In this document: positions 54,545 through 64,000 of the stretch, piece after piece
How the letters are laid out: every line of letters starts with the position of its first letter
How positions within the stretch are numbered: the first letter of the stretch is position 1
Assembly: GCA_025526995.1 (NCBI GenBank)
Contig: JAHLKG010000025.1
Location: forward strand, 124,001-188,000
Direction of reading: 5' to 3'
DNA length: 64,000 bases
Source: Powellomyces hirtus
Taxonomy: Eukaryota > Chytridiomycota > Chytridiomycetes > Spizellomycetales > Powellomycetaceae
Position numbers and translations under genes: made by a program
Notes under the pieces: model-generated
Told to the model about the DNA's origin: nothing
The model's database searches: none
The model's input: only the letters and a program-made list of their open reading frames with translations

Positions 54545-57241
54545 ATGGCTGGCGACTGTGACATTTGAGTGTCCATTGAGAGGTTCACGGGGGAGAACTT
54601 TCACCTTTGGAAGTTGAAAATGAAGATGCTGTTGATTGAGAAGGGACTTTGGGATGCCATTGACATCAAGGATGGCTCTGGAACTGCCAAGGCCACCAAC
54701 ACAGCATCAGACGACTGGATACGTCGAGATGAGAGAGCTCTGGCTCTGCTGATCATGTCTTTGAATGATGAGCAATTGATGCACGTTCATGAGGCCGAAT
54801 CTGCCCTTGAAGCATGGGAAAAGCTGAGGGAGGTGCATGAGAAGAAGGGGGTTGCCAACAGACACTTCCTGACACGTCGGTTCCTCACTGTGACAATGGA
54901 CCCGACTGATTCCATGACCATCCACATCAACAAGATCAAGAGGATGACCCAGGAACTTGCTGCCATTGGAGCTCCCATTTCTGAGGAGGACCATGTGTTC
55001 TCCTTGCTCTCTTCCCTTCCTGAAGCCTTTGACACCCTTGTGATGACTCTGGAGACGACCAGTGAGAAGCTGGACTTGGCTTTTGTGACATCCAGGCTGT
55101 TGCAGGAGGAAATGAGGCGTGCAGATGGAAAGAAGAACTCTGGAAAGGCAGCAAAAGCCTTCTCCACACAAGCTGATGCCAAAGGGAATGCTCAGAAGAC
55201 CAACAAGGCTGGGGGAAAGCCAGATTGGAAGAAGGAGGTGGTCTGTCACTACTGCAACAAGAAGGGCCACATCAAGAAGGACTGCCACAAGAGGGCAGCA
55301 GACGAGAAGAAGGGCCTAAACCAGGCCAACTCGACTCAACAGACGCCTGGAGGCTTTGCTTTCACCACCATTGGAACTCAGATGCCATCCCTGACATCCA
55401 ACACTTGGATTTTGGACTCAGGAGCCTCTCAGCACATGACTGGCCGCAGAGAGCTGTTTGGGGACTATGAGAAGATGTCTCCTGTCGCCATTGAGATGGC
55501 AGACAATCACACATTGGAAGCTGTGGGGCATGGAACGCTTCACACATGGGTGATCAACACAGAGGGGAAGACAGTGCCCCTGCAAATCCAGAACTGCTGG
55601 CACGTCCCCAAGATGACCAAGAACCTCCTATCACTGGCTCGCCTTGCCAAAGCTGGAGCTTGTTTTGAAGTGGGACCACAGGCTGCTCGGATCATTGCAA
55701 AGGATGGGACGGCTTTCCTTGCCAAAGAGAACCAATTTGTCTACACATTCGAGACAACACATGGGCAGGCAAATGCTGGGATTGCCCACAATGTTGGAAG
55801 GGACACAACAAGTCAGGACTTGTCCCTATGGCATCAGAGACTCGGCCATTTGAACGTTGCAGACATTGGAAGGCTCACCAAGCTTGCCAAGGGCGTTCAA
55901 ACCAGTGGGAGCTTGAGCATTTGTGACACTTGTGCACTCAGCAAAGCAAGCAGAGCGCCATTCCCCAAGGCACAGGCCTCCAGAGCATCAGAGAAGCTGG
56001 GATTGATCCACACAGATGTCTGGGGACCAGTTGAACCACCCACAATCACTGGATATCGCTATTTCGTCACATTCATTGATGACAAGACGAGATATTTCCA
56101 TGTTTGCCTTATGAAGACCAAGGCAGAAGTTGCTAGGCACTATCAGGAGCTGGAAGCAGCACTCGTCCCCCTACATGGAAAGCAGATCAAAGCTGTCAGA
56201 TCCGACCCAGGAGGCAAGTACATGAGCAACTTGCTAAGGGACCACTTCAAGAAGAAGGGCACACAGCATCAGAGGAGTTCAGTAAATACTCCACAGCAAA
56301 ATGGTGTTGCTGAACGAGCCAACCGTACCCTTGTGGAGATGGGGAGATGTTTGTTGAAGCAGTCAGGCTTGGACAAGCGTTTCTGGGGAGAAGCAATCAT
56401 GACAGCAGTCTATCTGAGGAACAGATCTCCCACTGTTGCATGCCCCAAGACGCCTTATGAGGTGTTCCATGGTATCCCACCATCTCTGGGACATTTGAGG
56501 ACGTTTGGATGCATTGCCTATGCCTACATTCAACCCAACAAGCGCCAGAAGCTGGATGATGCTGCAGTCAAGTGCATCATGCTGGGATATAGCTCCCACA
56601 GCAAGGAATACCGGCTTATGGACGTACAGACTAAGAAGATCCTGTTCTCCAGAAGTGTCAAATTCGATGAGAAGAGCTTCATTCCATCCCTCCACTCTGC
56701 TCAGACACCCCAAGTGCCTGCTGAGAGCCTGGAAGTGGGAATTGGGCCTGAAATGAAGCTGCAGGATGTCAGTGACGAGCTGCAGGATGTCAGTGACGAC
56801 TCTGAGGACACAGACATGTCAGAGGGAGAGGAGAATGTGAGGGAACGGACCCCTGAGCTGAACTCTGACCATGAAAGTGCTGCAGAGCCTTCTCCAACCC
56901 CCAAAAGACTCAGGAAGCCGCCAGGAGAATGGTGGAAGGCTTCAAGCAATGCTGCAAATGTTGCTGCAGTTGCCTATGCTGTCTCCTTTGTCACAAACAA
57001 GTCCACAAGCTACAAGGAGAGCCAGACCATGCCAGATGTTCACAATGGCGTCAGGCTGCTCAGGAAGAGATGGATGCTCTTGCCAAAAATGGGACATGGC
57101 AACTTGTGGATCTGCCAAAGGGCAGAAAAACTATTGGATGCAAGTGGGTCTTCAAACGAAAGCTGAAGGACACAGGAGAGCTTGACAGATACAAGGCACG
57201 ACTTGTTGCCAAAGGATTCTCACAGAGAGAGGGATTGGACT
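54545..57241 (+). pseudogene. gag-pol: gag-pol, early stop, frameshift, truncated in RT
   Basis: Tandem duplicate of 48347-51044. It has the same codon-8 TGA (54566-54568) and the same lost base at about 57038, but not the inserted C, so the frame is open from 54569 through the whole integrase and linker. It breaks at GGATTGGACT (57241) against a reversed LTR. A few private changes are present, for example Ser for Phe before the knuckle and Lys for Glu after the integrase GGKYMS stretch. Confidence 0.92.
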
Positions 57242-57739
57242 TGTTGAGACGTCTTGACATCTACAAACAGGAACTCAGCATACCAGATAGGTTGCTAGGT
57301 TGTTGTCAAGACTTGCAGAGGGTCTGAAGGTGCTTCCCAAGGTAGGGAAGGTCACCTGTGGTGTTTGGCAGAGTGTACTAGACAAGTAGAGTGTGTTGGA
57401 CTGTTATTGTATTGGTTGGGGATGCCCAGAGGGCGTCCTTTTATAACAATTTGGATCATAGTACATGTGTAGTGACAATCTAACTGTGCCCTAGCTTGGC
57501 CAAGACGGCCCTGGCCTGGCCTAGTATTGTTCCCAATCACAGAATGTCTTTTTGCCTTTTCTTGGCGCTTCTATCAGCGCTCCAGACGTGTTCTAGGCCT
57601 TCCCAGGCCCTCTCCAGCTATTCTGGATCGTTCTAGACCATTCTGGACCATTCCAGACCATTCTAGACACAAGTGGATGTCCTCCCATGTCCCGTGTGCT
57701 CTAAGTCCTCCCAGAGGCGCCCACAGGTAGATTCCAACA
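57242..57739 (-). repeat. 3' LTR of minus element, 498 bp
   Basis: Same two-base loss as 51045-51542. The flank on its left is GGACT. Confidence 0.92.
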
Positions 57740-57746
57740 CTCCCAC

Positions 57747-60700
57747 TCACGAAACATGTTTTGTGATCCCACAGGCGTCCCGCAGTTTCAAGAGCTGATC
57801 CCTAGCCAGTGGTTTTGTCAAGATGTCTGCAACCATGTCCTGAGTCGAGAGATACTCCAATGCAATCTCCAAGCGTCCTAGTGCTTCTCTGATAAAGTGG
57901 TACCTCACTTCAATGTGTTTGGTGCTGGCATGCAATGTCGGGTTCTTAGCAAGAGCAATGGCACCCTGGTTGTCCTCAAAGAGCATTGTGGGTCCATCCT
58001 GCTTGAATCCGAGCTCCCGTGCAAGCAGATGAAGCCAAACAGCTTCCTTGGTGCACTGGGCTAGTGCCATGTACTCTGCTTCCGTGCTTGAAAGAGCTAC
58101 AGTGGTCTGCCGCTTGGATTGCCAGGTGATAGGCCCGTTGAACATGAAGATGAATCCAGTGGTTGATCTCCTTGTGTCCAAACATCCAGCATAGTTGGAA
58201 TCCGAGTATCCAACCAGGGTCCTAGGCTCAGAGACATTCTCTTTGCCTCCCAGAAGGATTCCAAGTTCGCTTGTGCCCTTCAGGTATCTGATGATCCGCT
58301 TGGCAGCACTCCAATGCTCCTTTCCAGGCTTTGCAAGGTACTTGGACACAATTCCAACTGCAGCAGCAATGTCAGGGCGTGTTCCTAGCATGGCATAGAT
58401 CAAACTGCCCACTGCATTCCTGTATGGCACAGAGCTCATCTCCAGCTCATCCGTCTCATTCTGAGGTGCCATGTTGTTTCTGAGGTGCAGTCCATGTTCC
58501 ATAGGCATGGCATGAACCTTGGCATCTCCCATGTTGAATTTCGAAACGACCTCTTCAACATACTTCTTCTGAGACAACCAGATGGTGCGGGTGCTTCTGC
58601 TCCGTCTGATGTGAATCCCAAGGAAGTAATTCAGCTCTCCAAGGTCTGTCATCTCAAAAGCTCGCCTCAGCTCCTTCTTGACATCCCCCAGCTGTTCCTT
58701 GCTTGATGAGGCCACAATGAGGTCGTCCACATAGATCAGAATGTACTCTGTTGTCCCATTCTGACTCCTGTAGTACATGCAAGGCTCTGCAGTCGACTGC
58801 ACAAAGCCCATAGACTTCAGTTTGTGGTCTATCTTGTGGTTGAAGCGCCTTGCTGATTGCTTGAGGCCGTAGAGGGGTCTCCCAAGCTTGCAGACCCGTC
58901 CTGGATGCTTGGAATCCTCAAAGCCCTCCGGTTGGCGCATGTAGATCACATAGTCCAGATCCCCTTGCAAGAATGCTGTCTTCACGTCCATCTGATGTGC
59001 CTCCAAGTCATCTGTGGCAATGATGGAGAACAGCAGTCTCATGGGACCAAACTTGGCAACAGGAGCAAACGTCTCCTGATAGTCCAATCCCTCTCTCTGA
59101 GAAAATCCCTTGGCAACAAGTCTTGCCTTGTATCTGTCAAGCTCTCCTGTGTCCTTCAGCTTTCGTTTGAAGACCCACTTGCATCCAATAGCTTTTCTGC
59201 CCCTGTTCCATGTTCCATAGGCGTGGCATGAACCTTGGCATCTCCCATGTTGAATTTCGAAACGACCTCTTCAACATACTTCTTCTGAGACAACCAGATG
59301 GTGCGGGTGCTTCTGCTCCGTCTGATGTGAATCCCAAGGAAGTAATTCAGCTCTCCAAGGTCTGTCATCTCAAAAGCTCGCCTCAGCTCCTTCTTGACAT
59401 CCCCCAGCTGTTCCTTGCTTGATGAGGCCACAATGAGGTCGTCCACATAGATCAGAATGTACTCTGTTGTCCCATTCTGACTCCTGTAGTACATGCAAGG
59501 CTCTGCAGTCGACTGCACAAAGCCCATAGACTTCAGTTTGTGGTCTATCTTGTGGTTGAAGCGCCTTGCTGATTGCTTGAGGCCGTAGAGGGGTCTCCCA
59601 AGCTTGCAGACCCGTCCTGGATGCTTGGAATCCTCAAAGCCCTCCGGTTGGCGCATGTAGATCACATAGGCCAGATCCCCTTGCAAGCATGCTGTCTTCA
59701 CGTCCATCTGATGTGCCTCCAAGTCATCTGTGGCAATGATGGAGAACAGCAGTCTCATGGGACCAAACTTGGCAACAGGAGCAAACGTCTCCTGATAGTC
59801 CAATCCCTCTCTCTGAGAAAATCCCTTGGCAACAAGTCTTGCCTTGTATCTGTCAAGCTCTCCTGTGTCCTTCAGCTTTCGTTTGAAGACCCACTTGCAT
59901 CCAATAGCTTTTCTGCCCCTTGGCAGGTCCACAAGTTGCCATGTCCCATTCTTGGCAAGAGCATCCATCTCTTCCTGAGCAGCCTGACGCCATTGTGAAG
60001 CATCTGGCATGGTCTGGCTCTCCTTGTAGCTTGTGGGCTCGTTTGAGACAAAGGAGACAGCATAGGCAACTGCAGCAACGTTTGCAGCGTTGCTTGAAGC
60101 CTTCCACCACTCTCCTGGCGGCTTCCTGAGTCTTTTGGGGGTTGGAGAAGGCTCTGCAGCACTCTCATAGTCAGAGGACGGCTCAGGGGTCCGTTCCCTC
60201 ATGTTCTCCTCTCCCTCTGACATGGCTGTGTCCTCAGAGTCGTCACTGACATCCTGCAGCTCGTCACTGACATCCTGCAGCTTCATTTCAGGCCCAATTC
60301 CCACTTCCAGGCTCTCAGCAGGCACTTGGGGCGTCTGAGCAGACTGGAGGGATGGAATGAAGCTCTTCTCATCGAATTTGACACTTCTGGAGAACAGGAT
60401 CTTCTTAGTCTGTATGTCCATAAGCCGGTATTCCTTGCTGTGGGAGCTATACCCCAGCATGATGCACTTGACGGCAGCATCATCCAGCTTCTGGCGCTTG
60501 TTGGGTTGAATGTAGGCATAGGCAATGCATCCAAACGTCCTCAAATGTCCCAGAGATGGTGGGATACCATGGAACCTCTCATAAGGCGTCTTGGGGCATG
60601 CAACAGTGGGAGATCTGTTCCTCAGATAGACTGCTGTCATGATTGCTTCTCCCCAGAAACGCTTGTCCAAGCCTGACTGCTTCAACAAACATCTCCCCAT

Positions 60701-62494
60701 CTCCACAAGGGTACGGTTGGCTCGTTCAGCAACACCATTTTGCTGTGGAGTATTTACTGAACTCCTCTGATGCTGTGTGCCCTTCTCCTTGAAGTGGTCC
60801 CTTAGCAAGTTGCTCATGTACTTGCCTCCTGGGTCGGATCTGACAGCTTTGATCTGCTTTCCATGTAGGGGGACGAGTGCTGCTTCCAGCTCCTGATAGT
60901 GCCTAGCAACTTCTGCCTTGGTCTTCATAAGGCAAACATGGAAATATCTCGTCTTGTCATCAATGAATGTGACGAAATAGCGATATCCAGTGATTGTGGG
61001 TGGTTCAACTGGTCCCCAGACATCTGTGTGGATCAATCCCAGCTTCTCTGATGCTCTGGAGGCCTGTGCCTTGGGGAATGGGGCTCTGCTTGCTTTGCTG
61101 AGTGCACAAGTGTCACAAATGCTCAAGCTCCCACTGGTTTGAACGCCCTTGGCAAGCTTGGGGAGCCTTCCAATGTCTGCAACGTTCAAATGGCCGAGTC
61201 TCTGATGCCATAGGGACAAGTCCTGACTTGTTGTGTCCCTTCCAACATTGTGGGCAATGCCAGCATTTGCCTGCCCATGTGTTGTCTCGAATGTGTAGAC
61301 AAATTGGTTCTCTTTGGCAAGGAAAGCCGTCCCATCCTTTGCAATGATCCGAGCAGCCTGTGGTCCCACTTCAAAACAAGCTCCAGCTTTGGCAAGGCAA
61401 GCCAGTGATAGGAGGTTCTTGGTCATCTTGGGGACGTGCCAGCAGTTCTGGATTTGCAGGGGCACTGTCTTCCCCTCTGTGTTGATCACCCATGTGTGAA
61501 GCGTTCCATGCCCCACAGCTTCCAATGTGTGATTGTCTGCCATCTCAATGGCGACAGGAGACATCTTCTCATAGTCCCCAAACAGCTCTCTGCGGCCAGT
61601 CATGTGCTGAGAGGCTCCTGAGTCCAAAATCCAAGTGTTGGATGTCAGGGATGGCATCTGAGTTCCAATGGTGGTGAAAGCAAAGCCTCCAGGCGTCTGT
61701 TGAGTCGAGTTGGCCTGGTTTAGGCCCTTCTTCTCGTCTGCTGCCCTCTTGTGGCAGTCCTTCTTGATGTGGCCCTTCTTGTTGCAGTAGTGACAGACTG
61801 CCTCCTTCTTCCAATCTGGCTTTCCCCCAGCCTTGTTGGTCTTCTGAGCATTCCCTTTGGCATCAGCTTGTGTGAAGAAGGCTTTTGCTGCCTTTCCAGA
61901 GTTCTTCTTTCCATCTGCACGCCTCATTTCCTCCTGCAACAGCCTGGATGTCACAAAAGCCAAGTCCAGCTTCTCACTGGTCGACTCCAGAGTCATCACA
62001 AGGGTGTCAAAGGCTTCAGGAAGGGAAGAGAGCAAGGAGAACACATGGTCCTCCTCAGAAATGGGAGCTCCAATGGCAGCAAGTTCCTGGGTCATCCTCT
62101 TGATCTTGTTGATGTGGATGGTCATGGAATCAGTCGGGTCCATTGTCACAGTGAGGAACCGACGTGTCAGGAAGTGTCTGTTGGCAACCCCCTTCTTCTC
62201 ATGCACCTCCCTCAGCTTTTCCCATGCTTCAAGGGCAGATTCGGCCTCATGAACGTGCATCAATTGCTCATCATTCAAAGACATGATCAGCAGAGCCAGA
62301 GCTCTCTCATCTCGACGTATCCAGTCGTCTGATGCTGTGTTGGTGGCCTTGGCAGTTCCAGAGCCATCCTTGATGTCAATGGCATCCCAAAGTCCCTTCT
62401 CAATCAACAGCATCTTCATTTTCAACTTCCAAAGGTGAAAGTTCTCCCCCGTGAACCTCTCAATGGACACTCAAATGTCACAGTCGCCAGCCAT
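57747..62494 (-). pseudogene. gag-pol: gag-pol, codon-8 stop and 716-bp RT duplication
   Basis: ATG at 62494, TGA at codon 8 (62473-62471), then an open frame of over 1000 codons: Gag, knuckle, protease, integrase, linker with two ELQDVSD units and RT with YVDD, to PMEHG at about 59206. There the sequence returns to the RT start, out of frame (stop at 59156), and the second RT plus full RNase H follow to the stop at 57747. The RT segment is thus present twice, 716 bp apart. It shares the TACLQGDLAY changes in the first RT. It uses Arg where intact copies have Met in the integrase C-terminal part (PYERFHG). Confidence 0.92.
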
Positions 62495-62772
62495 CTTGTG
62501 CAAAGAGTGTGGCAAAATGGGATAGTCCCGGTGTTCAACCGCAAGTGGTCAGAACCTGCTCTAGGAAATCCACTTCAGTCCAGCCCAGTCCAGACAATAG
62601 CTTGTTTGATGGTCAGATGCAGGTGTCCTATGCCTGCTATCTAGGCTCTCGAGTGCTCAAACAGTTCTCCAAGTCCTCAGCAGTACCAGTGATAGGCACA
62701 GTGACGTGTTTCCCCTCGAGGGATAGAGGTAGAGTCAGTAATGTTCAGACAGCTGTGTCAGGGCTCATAACT
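62495..62772 (-). other. Variant primer binding site and leader, minus
   Basis: Primer site at 62753-62772, with the A-first variant (CATAACT on the plus strand) as at 48069 and 54267. Confidence 0.82.
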
Positions 62773-62990
62773 TGTTGAGACGTCTTGACATCTACAAACA
62801 GGAACTCAGCATACCAAATAGGTTGCTAGGTTGTTGTCAAGACTTGCAGAGGGTCTGAAGGTGCTTCCCAAGGTAGGGAAGGTCGCCTGTAGTGTTTGGC
62901 AGAGTGTACTAGACAAGTAGAGTGTGTTGGACTGTTATTGTATTGGTTGGGGATGCCCAGAGGGCGTCCTTTTATAACACTTTGGATCTA
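62773..62990 (-). repeat. Truncated LTR (218 bp) of doublet, minus
   Basis: Reversed partial LTR ending GGATCTA; it forms with the next LTR the 5' doublet of the minus element. Confidence 0.92.
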
Positions 62991-63488
62991 TTGAGACGTC
63001 TTGACATCTACAAACAGGAACTCAGCATACCAGATAGGTTGCTAGGTTGTTGTCAAGACTTGCAGAGGGTCTGAAGGTGCTTCCCAAGGTAGGGAAGGTC
63101 GCCTGTGGTGTTTGGCAGAGTGTACTAGACAAGTAGAGTGTGTTGGACTGTTATTGTATTGGTTGGGGATGCCCAGAGGGCGTCCTTTTATAACAATTTG
63201 GATCATAGTACATGTGTAGTGACAATCTAACTGTGCCCTAGCTTGGCCAAGACGGCCCTGGCCTGGCCTAGTATTGTTCCCAATCACAGGGTGTCTTTTT
63301 GCCTTTTCTTGGCGCTTCTATCAGCGCTCCAGACGTGTTCTAGGCTTTCCCAGGCCCTCTCCAGCTATTCTGGATCGTCCTAGACCATTCTGGATCATTC
63401 CAGACCATTCTAGACACAAGTGGATGTCCTCCCACATGTCCCGTGTGCTCTAAGTCCTCCCAGAGGTGCCCACAGGTAGATTCCAACA
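62991..63488 (-). repeat. LTR of doublet, minus
   Basis: 498 bp ending CCAACA, followed by TGTTC and plus-strand RT, the same right joint as at 45345/45346, 18143 bp away. Confidence 0.92.
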
Positions 63489-64000
63489 TGTTCTCCATTA
63501 TTGCCACAGACGACTTGGAGGCACATCAGATGGACGTGAAGACAGCATTCTTGCAAGGGGATCTGGACTATGTGATCTACATGCGCCAACCGGAGGGCTT
63601 TGAGGATTCCAAGCATCCAGGACGGGTCTGCAAGCTTGGGAGACCCCTCTACGGCCTCAAGCAATCAGCAAGGCGCTTCAACCACAAGATAGACCACAAA
63701 CTGAAGTCTATGGGCTTTGTGCAGTCGACTGCAGAGCCTTGCATGTACTACAGGAGTCAGAATGGGACAACAGAGTACATTCTGATCTATGTGGACGACC
63801 TCATTGTGGCCTCATCAAGCAAGGAACAGCTGGGGGATGTCAAGAAGGAGCTGAGGCGAGCTTTTGAGATGACAGACCTTGGAGAGCTGAATTACTTCCT
63901 TGGGATTCACATCAGACGGAGCAGAAGCACCCGCACCATCTGGTTGTCTCAGAAGAAGTATGTTGAAGAGGTCGTTTCAAAATTCAACATGGGAGATGCC
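63489..64000 (+). pseudogene. pol: RT fragment, cut by window end
   Basis: Starts at TGTTCTCC without an initiation site and covers the RT core with MDVKTAF and YVDD up to about 30 bp before the PMEHG joint seen in the other copies. It is open as far as the window goes. Confidence 0.88.

Larger units (their letters stand above)
47354..59748. repeat. Tandem duplication, period about 6.2 kb
   Basis: 47354-53550 and 53551-59748 match in order, joints and shared mutations (codon-8 TGA, lost base before RT, GGACT break, 498-bp reversed LTR). The first unit ends at GAACA against an LTR; the second continues at that point into a full RT, linker and gag. Confidence 0.85.
57242..63488 (-). mobile_element. 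Near-complete minus element with duplicated RT
   Basis: 3' LTR (57242-57739), pol, gag, primer site and a doublet 5' LTR (62773-63488) in one orientation. The flanks disagree (GGACT on the left, TGTTC on the right), so it is not a simple insertion; at least one end was exchanged by recombination. It has a codon-8 stop and a 716-bp RT duplication, so it cannot move on its own proteins. Confidence 0.8.

Noticed and set aside
57242..63488. Simple full-length insertion of the minus element with target duplication
   Set aside because: The left flank is GGACT and the right flank TGTTC, so no 5-bp duplication supports a single clean insertion.

Overview
The window is eukaryotic. All 64 kb is made of copies of one Ty1/copia-type LTR retrotransposon family (Pseudoviridae-like), nested, joined end to end and inverted. 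I found no host gene, tRNA, rRNA or unrelated sequence. The lineage cannot be named from the sequence: there is one long intronless gag-pol frame, about half G+C, and a TATA-driven LTR. No bacterial or phage signals are present.

The reference copy is the intact plus-strand element at 34814-40152 (5339 bp). In order it has: a 500-bp LTR (TGTTG...CAACA) with a TATAAAA box; a primer site that pairs with the anticodon arm of a Met tRNA rather than with a tRNA 3' end; a 279-bp leader; one 1350-codon gag-pol frame (Gag, zinc knuckle, DSGA protease, HHCC and D,D35E integrase, reverse transcriptase with YVDD, RNase H); a purine tract; and a second LTR that looks identical. A second intact copy lies on the minus strand at 20843-26183. 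Both have clear 5-bp target duplications (CAAAG and CTTCT), and both sit inside older copies.

Layout. 1-18413: four truncated gag-protease-integrase modules on the plus strand, separated by [minus LTR - minus RNase H piece - plus LTR] joints. From 4447 this forms a tandem repeat with a period of about 4.66 kb. 18414-43908: three minus-strand elements in tandem that share LTRs (LTR-int-LTR-int-LTR-int-LTR). The array is flanked on both sides by TGTTC, so it replaced one insertion inside the reverse transcriptase of a plus element. The two young intact copies are nested in its first and third members. 43909-47850: the continuation of that plus element, with a duplicated RT core, a second insertion footprint (an LTR doublet) at the same TGTTC, then RNase H and the 3' LTR. 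47354-64000: two more truncated plus modules in a 6.2-kb tandem duplication, inverted RT-RNase H copies, one nearly complete but broken minus element (57242-63488), and the start of another plus RT copy at the right edge.

Only the two intact copies look able to encode all functions. They could supply proteins in trans to the others. In six places a truncated gag-integrase module lies between two LTR promoters that face each other, so sense and antisense transcripts of the same module are expected. One of these modules (15690-18419) keeps an open frame for a Gag-protease-integrase protein without RT. Large identical repeats are a risk in assembly, so the order of the copies should be treated with that in mind.
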